Program-made: the position numbers and the translations under genes
Notes under the pieces: model-generated
What the model saw: only the letters and a program-made list of their open reading frames with translations
The model's database searches: none
What the model was told of the DNA's origin: nothing
Part shown: positions 1-12,806 of the stretch, in pieces
How positions within the stretch are numbered: the stretch's first letter is position 1
Layout: each line of letters begins with the position of its first letter
Assembly: GCA_963969345.1 (NCBI GenBank)
Contig: OZ017767.1
Span: 8,026,739 to 8,090,738, forward strand
From: Turbatrix aceti
Lineage: Eukaryota > Nematoda > Chromadorea > Rhabditida > Panagrolaimidae
Length of the DNA: 64,000 bases
Direction: 5' to 3'

Positions 1-972
1 GTTTTTTATTTTAAAATTATTTTTGTATATTTTTTATTTGTTTAAAAAACTCAAAAACTATTTTGCAAAAAGATTTTGTCCCAAAAAATTGAGTATTTTT
101 GACTTTTGCACCACGAAAAAAATTCATCACAGACGTACTTTACTCCAGAGTACGAGGAACTCTCGAGAATCCAGAATCATATTTTTTTACAACATTTCTA
201 AACTTTTAATATCCTATAAAAACGACCAATTGTCTGTATCAATTATAACACGCTCACGGACATAGAATTGTCTCCGCGACAAATTTTCTCCCTTTTTTTT
301 TATTGTTTTTTCACGTGCATTCCGGGCTTTACGTCGAAGACTGAATTTTAAATAATTTTTTTTCTTCAACGTGAGGAATGAGTCCAAACCACGTCTATCT
401 CCTTGCCAGGAGGGCACAACCGGAGTCATCCTCGAGGTGGCGTGTCCCGAGTCTGTTTTTTTTAAGCACTGGATTAGTCGTAAGTTTTATGGTAATGCCT
501 GCGGCGCTGGACTTGACCGCTCCCCCCAGGCGAGAAGGCAGGGGGCCCAGGGAGTCAGTCTTGGGATATGGGATATTTATCCATCCCATCCTCCCATCCT
601 CCCCCCTTTCCCCCACTTCAAAAATGATGTCAACGACTCACTCGATTTTTTTTTGTTGGCACAAACAAGACTGACTGAATTTTTGTTCTTTTGGTTCTTT
701 TTTTGGCAATTTTTGTGCCAACAAGAAAAAAAAAAGAAAAAAAAGGATAACAAGGATCAAAGGGATCTTTTTTTTTCTGGCGAACACTTTTTTACTTTTT
801 TTACAGCAGAACACAATTTTTTTTGTAATTGAAGTCGTCGTGTTAATTGTTTGCTCACATCAAAATTTGCAGCTCGTGCGTAACTTTTTTTAATCAAGTG
901 CCATTTCGTCTGCGAAAACTCTGCTAAATATGTAGGTCGTAGAACCGTGGAGATCAAACAGCTCTAATTATT

Positions 973-1003
973 TGTAATCATAACTCACATGATTATGATT
1001 ACA
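973..1003. repeat. Short perfect inverted repeat
   Basis: An 11-base perfect inverted repeat, TGTAATCATAA and TTATGATTACA, surrounds a 9-base loop. Each arm holds a TAATCA/TGATTA core like those bound by homeodomain proteins. No gene adjoins it, so it may be chance in AT-rich DNA. Confidence 0.5.
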
Positions 1004-3036
1004 GAAGGCTATTTTGAGTTGGTGCGACGTCAAAAAAATCTTTTTTTGGGTTTCATGTGAGCATAAAATATTATTTTACCTTTCAAATGATTTTAATAAA
1101 AAATGAAAAAGAATTTTGCGTTCAAAAAAACAAAAAAATTCTCCTTTTTTTATGTTCAGAATATAAAAAAATTCTAAACAAACATTTTTTATTTGTTTCC
1201 AAAATTTTGCACGAGAATCTTTGAACTCGACAAATTGGGCCACTTTTGGAAATGCGTAGACCATAAAATTCCGGATGAAAAAAAAACGTGAAATTTTATT
1301 TACGATCTTGCTTTGTTTTTTTGCCGACAGCACAAAGATTTGAAGAATTTTTTTGTCAATGTTGACAAATTAGTTTGAACCAATTTTTTTTTATTAGTTT
1401 TCATTTTCTTTTTATTTTCATTTTTGTCGTCAAATTCAAAAATAAAAATTTTGCTCGATTGATCGAAGACAATTTTGTCTCGCCTTTTCATCACAATTTT
1501 CACAAATAAACTGACAGATTTTATTGAAGATAGCGCGAAAAAACTATTCTGGAGTCAGTCACATAAGTTGGTGTTCTGCTCGTGCGAATGTTTCTCAAAA
1601 GTGACCGAGTCTCGAATTGCGTCTGCAAAAGTGCTATCTGATAAGAAAAAGTTTGAATGGTTTCTACGTATGTATGGCGTATGCCATGGCATATGTGGGT
1701 GACTCTACCCTCGACGACGTTGTTTTGGTTGTTTTTCGGTTTCACAACCAAATGTTGGTCTCTGGGGGTTAATAAACTGGGGAGAAAAGTCAATTGTTGA
1801 AAAAAAGCATAAAAAATGAATGAAAAAGTAATAAGTATTATGTTTAGTATTATTTGAGACTTGCTTTCCTAAATGGCATATGTATTTATGTATTTTTTTA
1901 GTATCGATGAAATAAAAAATCTGGAAAAAATGAAAATTGTCAGCTGACAATTTGGGAAGGGACCACCACAAATGTTTGTCGGACGAATGTTCACTTTGAT
2001 TTTGTGTTTTGTTACAACAATCGTAAAAATTTATATATTTTTTTTATATTTTTTTAGTTCCGCAAAAATTTTTGGGGGCTCCATAAAAATCAAAGTTTGA
2101 ACAAAGGACCAAAATACACGCCAAACCCTCATTTAAAAAAATTTATTTCAAAAATCAAGTTTGAACAAAGGAATCATTCAAAAAAAAAATTATTTTGTCT
2201 ATTTTTCTACTCAAAATGCCAAAGATCTTTTTTACCATAAAAATATGTTTTTTTTGCAAATATTTATTTATTTCATAATTGTATTTATTTATGTATGCAA
2301 TTTTTTTCTACCGTAAACTTTCTCAAACGTGAGAAACGTTCTGCTGACTTTTGTGCAAATTTTCCCGGAACACTTCAGTATTTTTTTTGGTTGGTAAGGA
2401 GTGGTTTTTGGAATGATGTTTGCAACCATTCACGATTTTAGGATGAGGATAGTATTTATTTATATTTACATGCCGCAAAAGAACATGACGTACGTATCAT
2501 AAAAATAACCATAGAAATGACGGAACAATAACACCGGGATAAATAAAAAAAAAATTATGTCCTTGGTACATATTTTGATGTTCTGGACATTTTTTTACTT
2601 TTAAAAACGCTACTTTGCAATATTTAATCTAGAGAAAAGTGAAAGCTATTTCCTTCCATCATCCCGCCGAATCCCTGGTTACGCGTGCGTAACAGTCTTT
2701 TTTTTCGAAATCAGACGAGGCATTGTTTTGAAAATTTGGACAAAAAAAAGGGGGACAGATAACTTTTTGTCTGCCGAACGAACGAACGGCTTTAAAAAAT
2801 TTATCGATGAATTTTTATTTATTTTACGTTTATGACAATAATTAACGAATCAAAAGTCGTTTGTTTTGACTATACATACGAAAGACCGCGTTTTTTATGT
2901 TTTTGTTTGTTTTTTTGTGTTTTCACCGAACAGGTTTATGCCATGCTTTTGTCATCAAATGAGCACTAAAACTCAAAAATGACTAATAAAAAATTGCTTT
3001 TTGTGTTCTAACGGGAAATTAGTTTCAGTCAGCAGC

Positions 3037-3060
3037 TGCTCAGGTGCTCAGGTGCTCAGG
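3037..3060. repeat. Three-copy 8-base tandem repeat
   Basis: Three direct copies of TGCTCAGG in succession, just after CAGCAGC. It is a small microsatellite in non-coding sequence. Confidence 0.7.
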
Positions 3061-6000
3061 TGAGAAATTTCAAATTTTACAAAACTTTTTTTTGTCCTGA
3101 GATAAAAACATTATTTTTTCATATTTTTTAAATTAAAATTACTGCAATCAATTTTTGTTTAAAGAAAATTAAACTTTTATCCATTTTTATTTTGAAGCGT
3201 AGAAAAAGCCCCTATCAACTGTCTAATGAACTTTTTTTTCCCTGCAGCTTGGGTTTTTTTCTTGGAATTGCGTAAAAAGTGCGAAATGAAAAATGAAAAG
3301 GGTATAATTTTATTGAAGTTTGAGTGAGTGGCATCAGCCTGCGCTGCGCTGCGCGCTGCGTCTCTGTGTTCGTTCTTTGCGTTGGGTATCATTATCTGAT
3401 GAATATTATAATTTCCACACCGACGCTATCGTCAACGTCGTCACCACCACCGCCGCCGCTGCTGGGCCAAAGTCCTCCGGGGGGCCAAAGACTCTTTTGG
3501 TTTGGTTCCTGGGTCCAAAAATCCAAAAATCCGAAAATCCAAAAAAATCGGATTCCAAAATGGATTTTGATAAATATTATTGTAAACCCATAAAAATTGA
3601 AATGCGTAGGCAGAAAATTTTATTTCTTACATAAAAAAATTTATTTTAAATGCCATAACACTTGGATAATTTTCCTGGATGCATCCGGGCTTTTCTTTCA
3701 GTCTGAAAAAAGAAAAAAAAAGTGAAAGGATACATATTGTTGTTTTTCACATCCAAAAAGGGCAACCAACCTCATTGGCTATTCTGGCGTCGTGACAATG
3801 TCTCCTAAATATTATCCATTCATTTGCGTGCTCTGTGCCTGAGGGCAGAAACCCAGAAACCCCACTGTTTCAAGTCTAGCCATGATTTGTTTGGATTTAT
3901 ATTTATTTCCGAAATTCTTTTGCGTGTTTGAATACTGTTTGACAAATGACGAGTTCTAGAGGTCAAAAGCCTGTTTTTTTTTTGTGTTCTCCAATTAATT
4001 TTCTGTAATTTTTTAATTTGCTGCCGAGTTTGGTAATACATCACTTTTTTTTCGAACGGTGCTGCGCATTTGTTTCTGTGTGAACAGTTTTTTTTTATTA
4101 ATTCTCTGAATCGATGTTTTTGAACTTTATGTGTTCCTCGTAGACACGGAACGAACCTAAAATGTAAATAGATAGTTTATCAACTTTTCTAAATTTTTAT
4201 GTTGACACATCAATCATTGATGTTGGCAGAATTTTACTTTTTAAATGTAAAAATGATGGATTTAGCATTTTTTTTGGAGATGACTCAATTTTTTTGGGGC
4301 ACAAAATGTCAATTTTCAATTTTGAAATTTTTCATGCACGTTCAAAACTTTTTTTAGCATAGACGCAAAATTTGCGCACTTTTTTGTACCATACCGTACG
4401 CCGCGCAGATTTTGCGGAAGACCAGTTTCCCCGTGGGATTCATTAACCAAAAAAACCCCTCACCTTTGGACCCCTGAACTCGTGCTTTCCAGTTTTTTTT
4501 CACTGAAACTTGCGTTAATTGTTTACGTGTTTGTTTCAACTTTGATGGAGCAGTATTTAGTCATTAGCACTTGCCTTGGGGTGTCATGACTGCGAATTTC
4601 TATGGCATGATATCAGTTTATCTGACATGAGCAGTTTTTGGATATCCAAGGTAAATCCAACAGCCAGCTTATGTTCTGAGTGGTACAATCTGTTTTTGAT
4701 TTGATGGGGTACTCCGATACATATTTATTCATTTTTTGAAAAAAAGTACTTGATTGCGTATGTATTTTTGAATGGGTTTTCAAGATGTTTTACGAGTTCT
4801 ATGATAAAGCCATTACAATTATTGATGATCTCTAAGTTTTAAACTAAGAATTGAGCTCACATCAGTTGAACGCGATTTGTTTTAATTTCAATTTTCATGT
4901 TTATAATTTTAGCAAGAGTCGTCCTTCGATGGTGCAAGGTAGCACTCCGGTAAGACGATGACAGGTTGGTTTTTTTATTTAACTTGGGGGGACAAAAAAT
5001 AAATCAAAATTTTGATTTTTTTTCTCATATTTAAAATTTAAAATAATTAAAAAAAAAGAATTAGTTTGATTATAATTTTCAATTTTTTAATTGTTTTTAG
5101 AATTTTAGAAAAAAATTGTTTAGTTTAAATTTTTGAATTTTGATTTTTTTTTTATTTTTGAATTTGAATTACGAATTTAGAAAATTTTTTGCGTTTTTTA
5201 AAACAAGAATTTTGTCTTATTTTATTTTATTTTTGCTGCTTTTTTTTGAAAAAGTCAATTTTCGGAACACTGAATAACAAATTTCGTTTGCAAAATATTT
5301 TTTTTCCATTTTTACACTTTTCCAATTTTTTTTGCTCCAAAAAAAACGTGTGAACTTGCGCGCATGACCAAATCTCGGTCAGCCACGGTCGTGGGACTGA
5401 CACTTCATCATCTGACGCATGCATATACTTTCCAAGGCCTTCTGAGTCACACTACGTCGTCTTGTTGATCATCAGACGTACCTATTCACTGTAAACAACA
5501 ACCCAAAAAAATAGTACATACATATAAATATTAGTTTTGTTGATGGCGTATAGCTTCTGTTTTTTTTGCTTGGTGATCTTTGGGCCAGAGCAATTAGCGT
5601 TCGTCAAAACCCTACTTGCAAGTCTCAGAGCATCGGATCTGCTGTTTGGCCGCTTGCAGCTCATCAGGAAGAAGAAAAAAAAGAAAAAAGAGAAGAACAA
5701 AGCCGCTGCCGTGGTGGTTTAAAGGACAACGATGAACTAAATATTTAGTAATTCACTTTAATTTTCCGCTCACGGTCATGTTGATGTCCCCACGTCAATT
5801 AGGAGACATTCGATGCAAACTCAACCAAATGCATACTATTTGTCAGACAAAGATGGAATTGAACGTTTCCATGGTCAACGGTGCCTGTTCGGTTCGCACG
5901 GTTCTTGGATCAACATTCAGAGGTTCCTAAGTGCCATTCTTTAGTTTTTTTACATTCGATTTTTTTTTTCGCTTAAAAATGGATTTTTATACATCCAAAA

Positions 6001-6485
6001 AAAATTTTGTTTGAAAAATACTTTTTTACACGCCAAAAAAATTTTAGTTAAAAAGATATTATTTTTGCACAAAAAAAAGTTTTTTTCCTTCCAAAAAAAT
6101 TTTGTAAAAAAAATGGTTTTTTTTTTACGTATTTTTAATGTTCAAAACAGAATTTTTGTACACCCTAAAAAAAATTTTTATTTTTGAAACTAATATTTGT
6201 ACAAAAAATATTTTTTGTTTTGATACAATTTTTTTTTGCAAAAAAATGGTTCATTTTACTTCCAGAAAATTCATTTGATATTTTGAACGGAAATGAACTG
6301 AATTTATGATATTTTTTTTGCACTTTTTGTTTTTCGGAAACCAGAGATTTTTTCCGGATAAATATAAAATTTGTTTTCACACTTTTGTGTACCATTTTCC
6401 GTTCTGTTCTCACGCAAAATAAAAAAAAATTGATTGCCCTTGAATGCTTCGAAATCTGAGCACAGCTTGTTTTTTGACAACGACG

Positions 6486-6650
6486 GCGAACATCCGCCAC
6501 ATCCATGCATTCACGCCGCCGCCGCCATCGCCGCAACCGCCGCAGCTGAACTCCGGAACACCGCGGGGTTATTTTTTGTTGCACGACAGACCGCCGGAAT
6601 GCCACCAACCGCATTATCCGGTGAATGATGGGCTCTTGCGTGTCGCTTAG
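6486..6650 (+). other. Possible isolated terminal exon (proline-rich)
   Basis: This GC-rich island in AT-rich surroundings is open in one frame up to a TAG at 6648-6650 and would encode a proline-rich stretch followed by an aromatic and histidine-rich tail. Composition is coding-like, but there is no clear acceptor, no partner exon and no recognised domain. It could equally be a GC-rich regulatory island. Confidence 0.15.
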
Positions 6651-9600
6651 GGGCTATCATCTGTCTTTAGGCGCTTCCTCATATGCGCCTCATGCCACCA
6701 TCACCATCAGTGCTAACGCGGCTAACGACTTGTATTTGTCTGAGGATAAAAACTGTTCGAATGGGGTGTTAGGGTTGTTGATGTCCTTAACCCGGATATC
6801 GAGCCGAGCTTTATCCGGTGTCATTCCTTTTTTGGATTTAGTGGATTTATTTTAAATATGCTTTTTCGAACAGACATCAAGAATTTTGAAATTTGTCTTT
6901 TCTGTGTCTGATCAAAGCTTCGAACCTTTTTGAAAACTCAAAAGTGATCTTCGCGGTCAAAAAAAATTTTTTTTGAATTGAAAATAACAATTTGATAATT
7001 TTTCGCATCATTAGATTTTGTGCAGGTGTCAAAATGTTTGCACATTGCGTGCAGGTTACTGTAAAATTTTTTTTATGTCACCGTTCATTTTCCAAAAAAA
7101 ACGTAGTATACAAATAGTTTTTTTTCAAATGCCATTTTATTTTTAGTAATTAAAAAATTTCTGTCTTTTTTGCCAAACAAACGACAGTGCCTCTTTTGCG
7201 GTTTGAATTGTTCCACTCAGTCATATCTCGTTCATAAACCCTAACAGATGTTTCCAATTTTTTATAATACATATGCGGTTTTTTTATTTTCTGTTCTTAC
7301 TACATGTTTTGAGTTTGTCAAAAATTGAGATACGTTATAAATATATAAGCTGCATCTTTCGGATCATTATTGAATTTTAAACCCGCAAAACACACGTGAT
7401 GTAATAAATTTCTGCAAAATTTTTATTCAAAGAAATCGTTTTCAAATGTTTTTCGTCAAAAATGTGTTTGCAGTTATTTTTCTTAAATTGCATTTCAATT
7501 TTCAAAACTCTTTTTACATAAAAAACTGTTGGGTCAAATTCAATTTGGATGGTTTCTGAACATCGTTGATCAACTTTTTGAAAAAACTTTTTGTCGCCCG
7601 AATTAGATCTATTGTACGAACCAAAGCGGGGGTATTTCAAAGAAAAAAGTGTTTTTTGTGCGATGAAATTTGTCATAATTTCATCGATGCAATCTAATTA
7701 TAACCCAGTACATTTTAATAAAATGTCGTTCATGAATTTTTTATTTATCAACAACATCCGTCCGAGGAGATGAATGCGTTCCCGACTGTCTTTTTTTTGG
7801 CATTGCTCGACGCTCACATCATGCGCGATGCCCTTTCTTTAACGAAAGACTAAAACAACGTGAACTCACGTCTTTCAAAAAAAAATTTATTTTTATTTGA
7901 GAAAATTTGTAAACTTTTTTTTTCGTAAAAAAGTTTTTGATTGAAAGTTCAAAAAAATGAAAAAGCACTTATGTATGTATGTGTGTTCAAAACTTTTTAT
8001 GTCTTACGTATTCTTACATGTTTCTTAAATTTATTACATTCAGTTGTTCGTTACGAAATTTATTATCCACATACATATTTTTTTCACCGTTTGAAGAATT
8101 AGACCCAGGTGTTTCAGTTTTTTTTCTGACTTGTGTTATTTCAATTTTTTCCCCTTGTGCATACAAGATGCAAGATTACATGCTTGGATTTTTATAAATT
8201 TTTTTTTGAATTCAAAACACACAAAACGCCAAGAATGTTTTGTATTTTTAAATTTAGTAAAATGTTTTTTTAGCGTTTTAGAGCAAAAAAATATCTAAAC
8301 TATTTTTTTTACAAATTTGAACCAGACCACAGATTTTTTTTGTTACAAAATATCTGTGATTTTATTTGTCTAGCCTATCAAGTTGTTTCTTATTAGTCAG
8401 AAAGCTGACTCATAATGAATAAGGTCTGCCTTGAGCAAAATCTTGATCACAGAGACAGACATGTGGTTGACGAACGAACGAATGAACGAACACATGGCGA
8501 TAATATAAATACTCTTCTTGTAATTATTTTCATTGCTTTTGGGAACTTTATGAAAACATTTTCTTGGATATATTTTCACTGCTGTCACGTTTATGAGTGT
8601 ACTATGTATTTTCTGAGATATTCTTTCTGCTGTCAAATTTGCACCTTGGAATTTCGTAGCATCCATGAACTTTCTCAGTACATACCAACAAAAATTCCTT
8701 CAAAATTTCTTTCGACGTCAGCCATTTTTTTGCCCCCGTTTTCAGTGAACTTCCGTTATCTTTACAAAAAATCCGTCAGAATGTGCAAAAAAAAGTTGAA
8801 AAGGAAACGAACGGCATCTTTTGTGTGTTTTTTCTTTCTCAGCACTTTTTTGGGGGTTTTTCTGGGAGGAAAGATCATATCTCAATTATGAGAACATGGC
8901 AGCGTGCTTTTTTGAAATCTGAGACATTTTTTTTGTCGAGGCGAGACAGTTTATGTGTAGTCTGTGCTATGCTACGAAATGTGGAATTTCGGAATTTGAT
9001 GTCGTCAAAAAAAATTTTTTTTTAACAATGCAGATTTTTTTGTTTGAATTGGGTATTTTTTATTGTTTTTGTTTTTGGGTGAACTTTTCGATTAAATGTA
9101 CTCAAACTTGAAATTGTCCGGTTTTTATGGTTGAAAACAAACACAACCTGCGACATGCAATCTATCTAAAGTTTGGTACTAAATGAGTTTTTTCAAAATT
9201 AAGTTTCGACCGAATTGGGTACGAGATAACTTTCATCCCATCCTGGGTTTTCAAAATATTTAGATAGCCTACAGAAATTACGTACATCTGAATAAATAAT
9301 TTGTTTTTTGTTTGTTTGCCCCAGTGAACCCGAATCAGGATGTTTCGGATTTTTGTTTGTCTTTTTCTGACAGTAACTGTCACTCGATTCCGTTCAATTC
9401 TGTTTTTTTTGAACATCCGAGAAAGGGCAAAAGTTCCTTTTTTGGTCTTATCGGATATTCAGATATTTGTCGCACTGTGTTTTCATCTCTTCGCACAGGC
9501 CAAACTTGGGATTTTACAAGCCGAGTCCTTTTTCGCAATTCTTTATCGCTTTTTCATCATCATTCGTGTCTGAGCAGTCCGTCGTGGGAGTTGACCGCTG

Positions 9601-11749
9601 TTCGAGGCTGGAGAAGACTCCAGGGGCCGAGGCGGACCCGACTCACCTCGTTGTCGTCGGTCTGCCAAATAAATAAAAAAAAATACGAAAGGATAAGTAA
9701 ATGAAGCGTCCGCGACCGCATCCACGACCACGTCCACGACAACGGTCGTCATCCAGATGATTGGTCTGTCTGCGTGGTTGGCTCCCGAAAATACTGGTTG
9801 CGGCCAATTGCATTACTGTCTTTCAATGGTTTTTGGATAAATATAAAAGCTGGAAAATTGGAAAATAAAAATTATTTCTTCTTTCCTTACATACTTTTTT
9901 TTTCGAGTAAAGAAAAAAAAAATACTAACTTTTCGTTACTCAAAGGAAAATGTGTCTCAAAGTTTCTTTCTTACTTTCTTTCTTTCTCCATCTTGTAAAC
10001 AAACACGGGAGACAGAAGTTTTCTAAATAGTATATTTTCTGGGAAAGTGCAGTTTTCTGTAATATTTCATTCATCTGTGACACTTCTCAGGAATTTTTTC
10101 ACTTTTTCACTCGGCACTGATTAAATGCGCACGTTTTTCGTTTTTGGGGGGTGCCGATGACGCAGGAAATAGAAAAATAAGTTTTTTATAGGGCTTCAAA
10201 TTTCAAGTGGGCACGGGACTTCCTAAAGTGGATTTTGGACCCCCTCCCTTGCATTATTTTTTTTTTGACTTTTGACGATCTTTGTTTGTTTGTTCAAATC
10301 AAAACTTTTAAAAATGGAAAGTCAAATTGTAGTTTGCCGCAGTGCATAAAAAATTGTACGCTGCATAAAATAAATATCGTATTACTTACAAAATTTTCAA
10401 ATTAAAACTTTTCATTAGTATTTAGGTTCAAATTTCACGTGAACTTAATTGTACACTTTTTTTTTCCAGACCAAAGACGTTTGTACTTTTTCATGAAATT
10501 TTAGACACGCTCCAGTTTTGTTTGGGCTAATTTTACGCATTTTTGATGAAAACGAAAAAAAAATTGAGGATTGCCTAAAATAGATTTTTGCAAATCACGG
10601 ATCTTGGATATTTATGTATTTTCCCAGCGCAGCGCTTTTCGGCATTCATTTGAACATTTTTTTGAGGGGGTGACGTGAGCCGGGGTGACGTTGGATTCGA
10701 CTTGCGCTTCACACAAAAAAAGAGAAAGTAGAAAAAAATGGTAACGGCACGCTAGGTCAAGGCCTGTAATCTGGAATCGTAATGACAAGGCTTGCCTGAC
10801 TCCGGCATAGCGAGGAGGTAAGCACAATTCACAGTGTTTTCGTTTTCTGGAGGCGATGGATTGAAAAAAAAAAGTGAAATAGCGCTTTTTGAGAATTTTA
10901 GAATTTTTTTGCGGTTTTCACTCACCGAAAACAATGCACCGAATTTTATTTAAATAAATAGAATTCTTAGTGATTGAATTTGTTTTCTTAAGGCGGAGAA
11001 AAATTTGTATTTGTAACGTGATAAATAATTGGTTCTGCTTTTTTTTGCAGAGGCGTTGTATAATTGATGGATTTTTTTTTCAGAAGACTGATGTTAGAAT
11101 CTAAAACAAAAAGTTAATTTTTTGGAATTTACGTAGCAAAAAAACAACGCCTGCGGGGTAGTATAATAAAATAAAAAAAAATTTAATTTCAGTTTATTTT
11201 TAGTTTTCAGTTTCCCAAAAAAAAACATCTGGTTTTGCAGATTTTGTTGACCATGTTCGAAAAAAATAAAAAATTGCAAGTTATTTATGTTCTTAATTAT
11301 AAAAGTTTAGGCAGACAGAACAGATGACATCCACTTGATTTTTGTTTTTTTTAAATAAAAAACAGCTGTAACACTAATTTTTATTTTTTTTCCGTCGAAA
11401 AAAATTGTTTTCTACTAAATAAAAAATTTTGACTTTTGAAAAACAAAGAAACGGACAATGAGATCTTTTTTCCTCTTTCTTTTCATCTACATACGTGCCG
11501 GGGACCCCCGAGCAATTACCCGGGTAAATAGCTCGTAAATCGCATTCATGCCGCCACTTGACAAACTTCCTTCTCTTATCTGTCTTTTTTTTTTCATGGC
11601 CGTATGCCGAGTCCAGACTGGGCCGACGACGGATGTTTTGACTCGTTTTTATTCCCGTGGACGTCATTAAAGTTTTCTGAGATTGTGCATCCGTTGTTGG
11701 ATTATCTGGATGACCCTCACCTGGTCTTTGTAGCTAGAAAAAACACACC

Positions 11750-11890
11750 ATGGATATGGAAGGTGTTTCGTACCTTGCAACGACGCAGTTCAGCACGGTC
11801 ATGTCGACCACCTCGGAGTTTGAAGGCTACCACGAACATCCGGGAATCATTCCCATTTTTCCACCGTTCGGTTTTTTCTTACTATATTTT
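11750..11890 (+). other. Possible isolated exon
   Basis: A short region of balanced base composition, open from an ATG at 11750, encodes a Ser/Thr-rich then hydrophobic and aromatic peptide. No matching exon or domain was found. It lies just upstream of the GPCR gene and could belong to another gene or be chance. Confidence 0.12.
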
Positions 11891-12082
11891 TTGGGCGTGG
11901 GAGGAAAGGATATGCGTCATGGAGCAAAAAAATATTTTAGTTAGAAGAAATAAAATTGGAAAAAAAATCTAAAAAATTTAGATACTGGTAAAAAATTTAA
12001 ATATTCAGTAAAAAAATTTAAAATTGAAGAAAAAAATCTTTATTAAAATAAACATTACAGTTTTTCAAAAAATCACAAAAAA

Positions 12083-12806
12083 AAGTTTGTTAAAAAAAAT
12101 AGGAGTATCCAGAAAAATTGACTTCTGGGCCTAAAACCCAATTTTTTTAGCATCATGGTTGAGTTGGAGCCGAACAGCACGGATTGCATCTGTTCGGACC
12201 TGCAGCACGGCGACTACAGCCCGATCTACGCGTGGTTCAACTGGCTGCTGATCATCGTCTGTCTGCCGTCGCTGTCCGTCGTCGGCGTGCTGACGAACAT
12301 CGTCAACGTCTACGTGTACTCGCGGAGACGGATGCAATCCTCGGCGAACACGTACCTCCTCTTCCTCGCGTGCTCCGATTTCCTCGTCATCCTGACGGGT
12401 GTTTTCATATTCTGGATCGACTCTGCCCGCTCCTACATCCAGGAACTCGCCCTGGCGCCGTACACGACGGTCTACACGCTGCCCTTCGGCTACATGGCCC
12501 AGACGTGTTCCATCTACTTTACGGTCGCCGCCGCCGTCGATTGCTACATCAACGTGTGCTGGAAGGGTTTCGCCCAGGGATACTGCTCCGTACGCCGGGC
12601 TCGTCAGATCCTCGTCTGCGTCATAATTTGTTCCATTGTATACAACTCACTCAGATTTCCCCAGTTCAACCTCAGAAAGTGCCTTCACGAGGGCAGTCAG
12701 GAATTTGTCATCGAAATTTGCCCGACAACTCTGTTTTTCACTGTCAACACTATTTACAATGTTTATGTGAGTTCTCACCTGTCTTACATGGATCCAAAAT
12801 TTTTTT
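12083..12806 (+). repeat. Left arm of GPCR inverted duplication
   Basis: This segment holds the leader and complete first exon of the GPCR gene and the start of its first intron. It is repeated in inverted orientation at 14590-15312. Over the 612-base exon only a few substitutions are apparent, while the roughly 70-base leader differs at several positions. The repeat ends inside intron 1 at its AT-rich acceptor tract. Confidence 0.9.
12141..12150 (+). promoter_or_regulatory. Candidate trans-splice acceptor for the GPCR gene
   Basis: The T-run ATTTTTTTAG ends four bases before the initiator ATG at 12155, and no upstream coding exon is visible. In nematodes this arrangement commonly marks spliced-leader addition. 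It could also be the 3' end of an intron in the 5' untranslated region. Confidence 0.45.

Larger units (their letters stand above)
1..12082. other. AT-rich non-coding region, no supported gene
   Basis: About 12 kb rich in A and T homopolymers. Open frames here are short, compositionally biased and not joined by credible splice sites. Two GC-richer islands (near 6480-6650 and 11750-11890) could be isolated exons and are listed separately. Simple patterns seen include AACG tetranucleotide runs (near 2777 and 8468). I see no tRNA, rRNA or spliced-leader gene. Confidence 0.6.

Noticed and set aside
371..832. Open frame of about 150 codons near the window start
   Set aside because: Lysine and phenylalanine runs come from homopolymers, frames overlap on both strands, and there are no splice partners or domains.
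1680..1693. Palindrome TATGCCATGGCATA
   Set aside because: Short, no repeated copies and no gene context; likely chance.
3320..3634. Open frame with Ser/Pro-rich segment
   Set aside because: Composition is driven by GCTGCG and CCACCG simple repeats; no acceptor, partner exon or domain.
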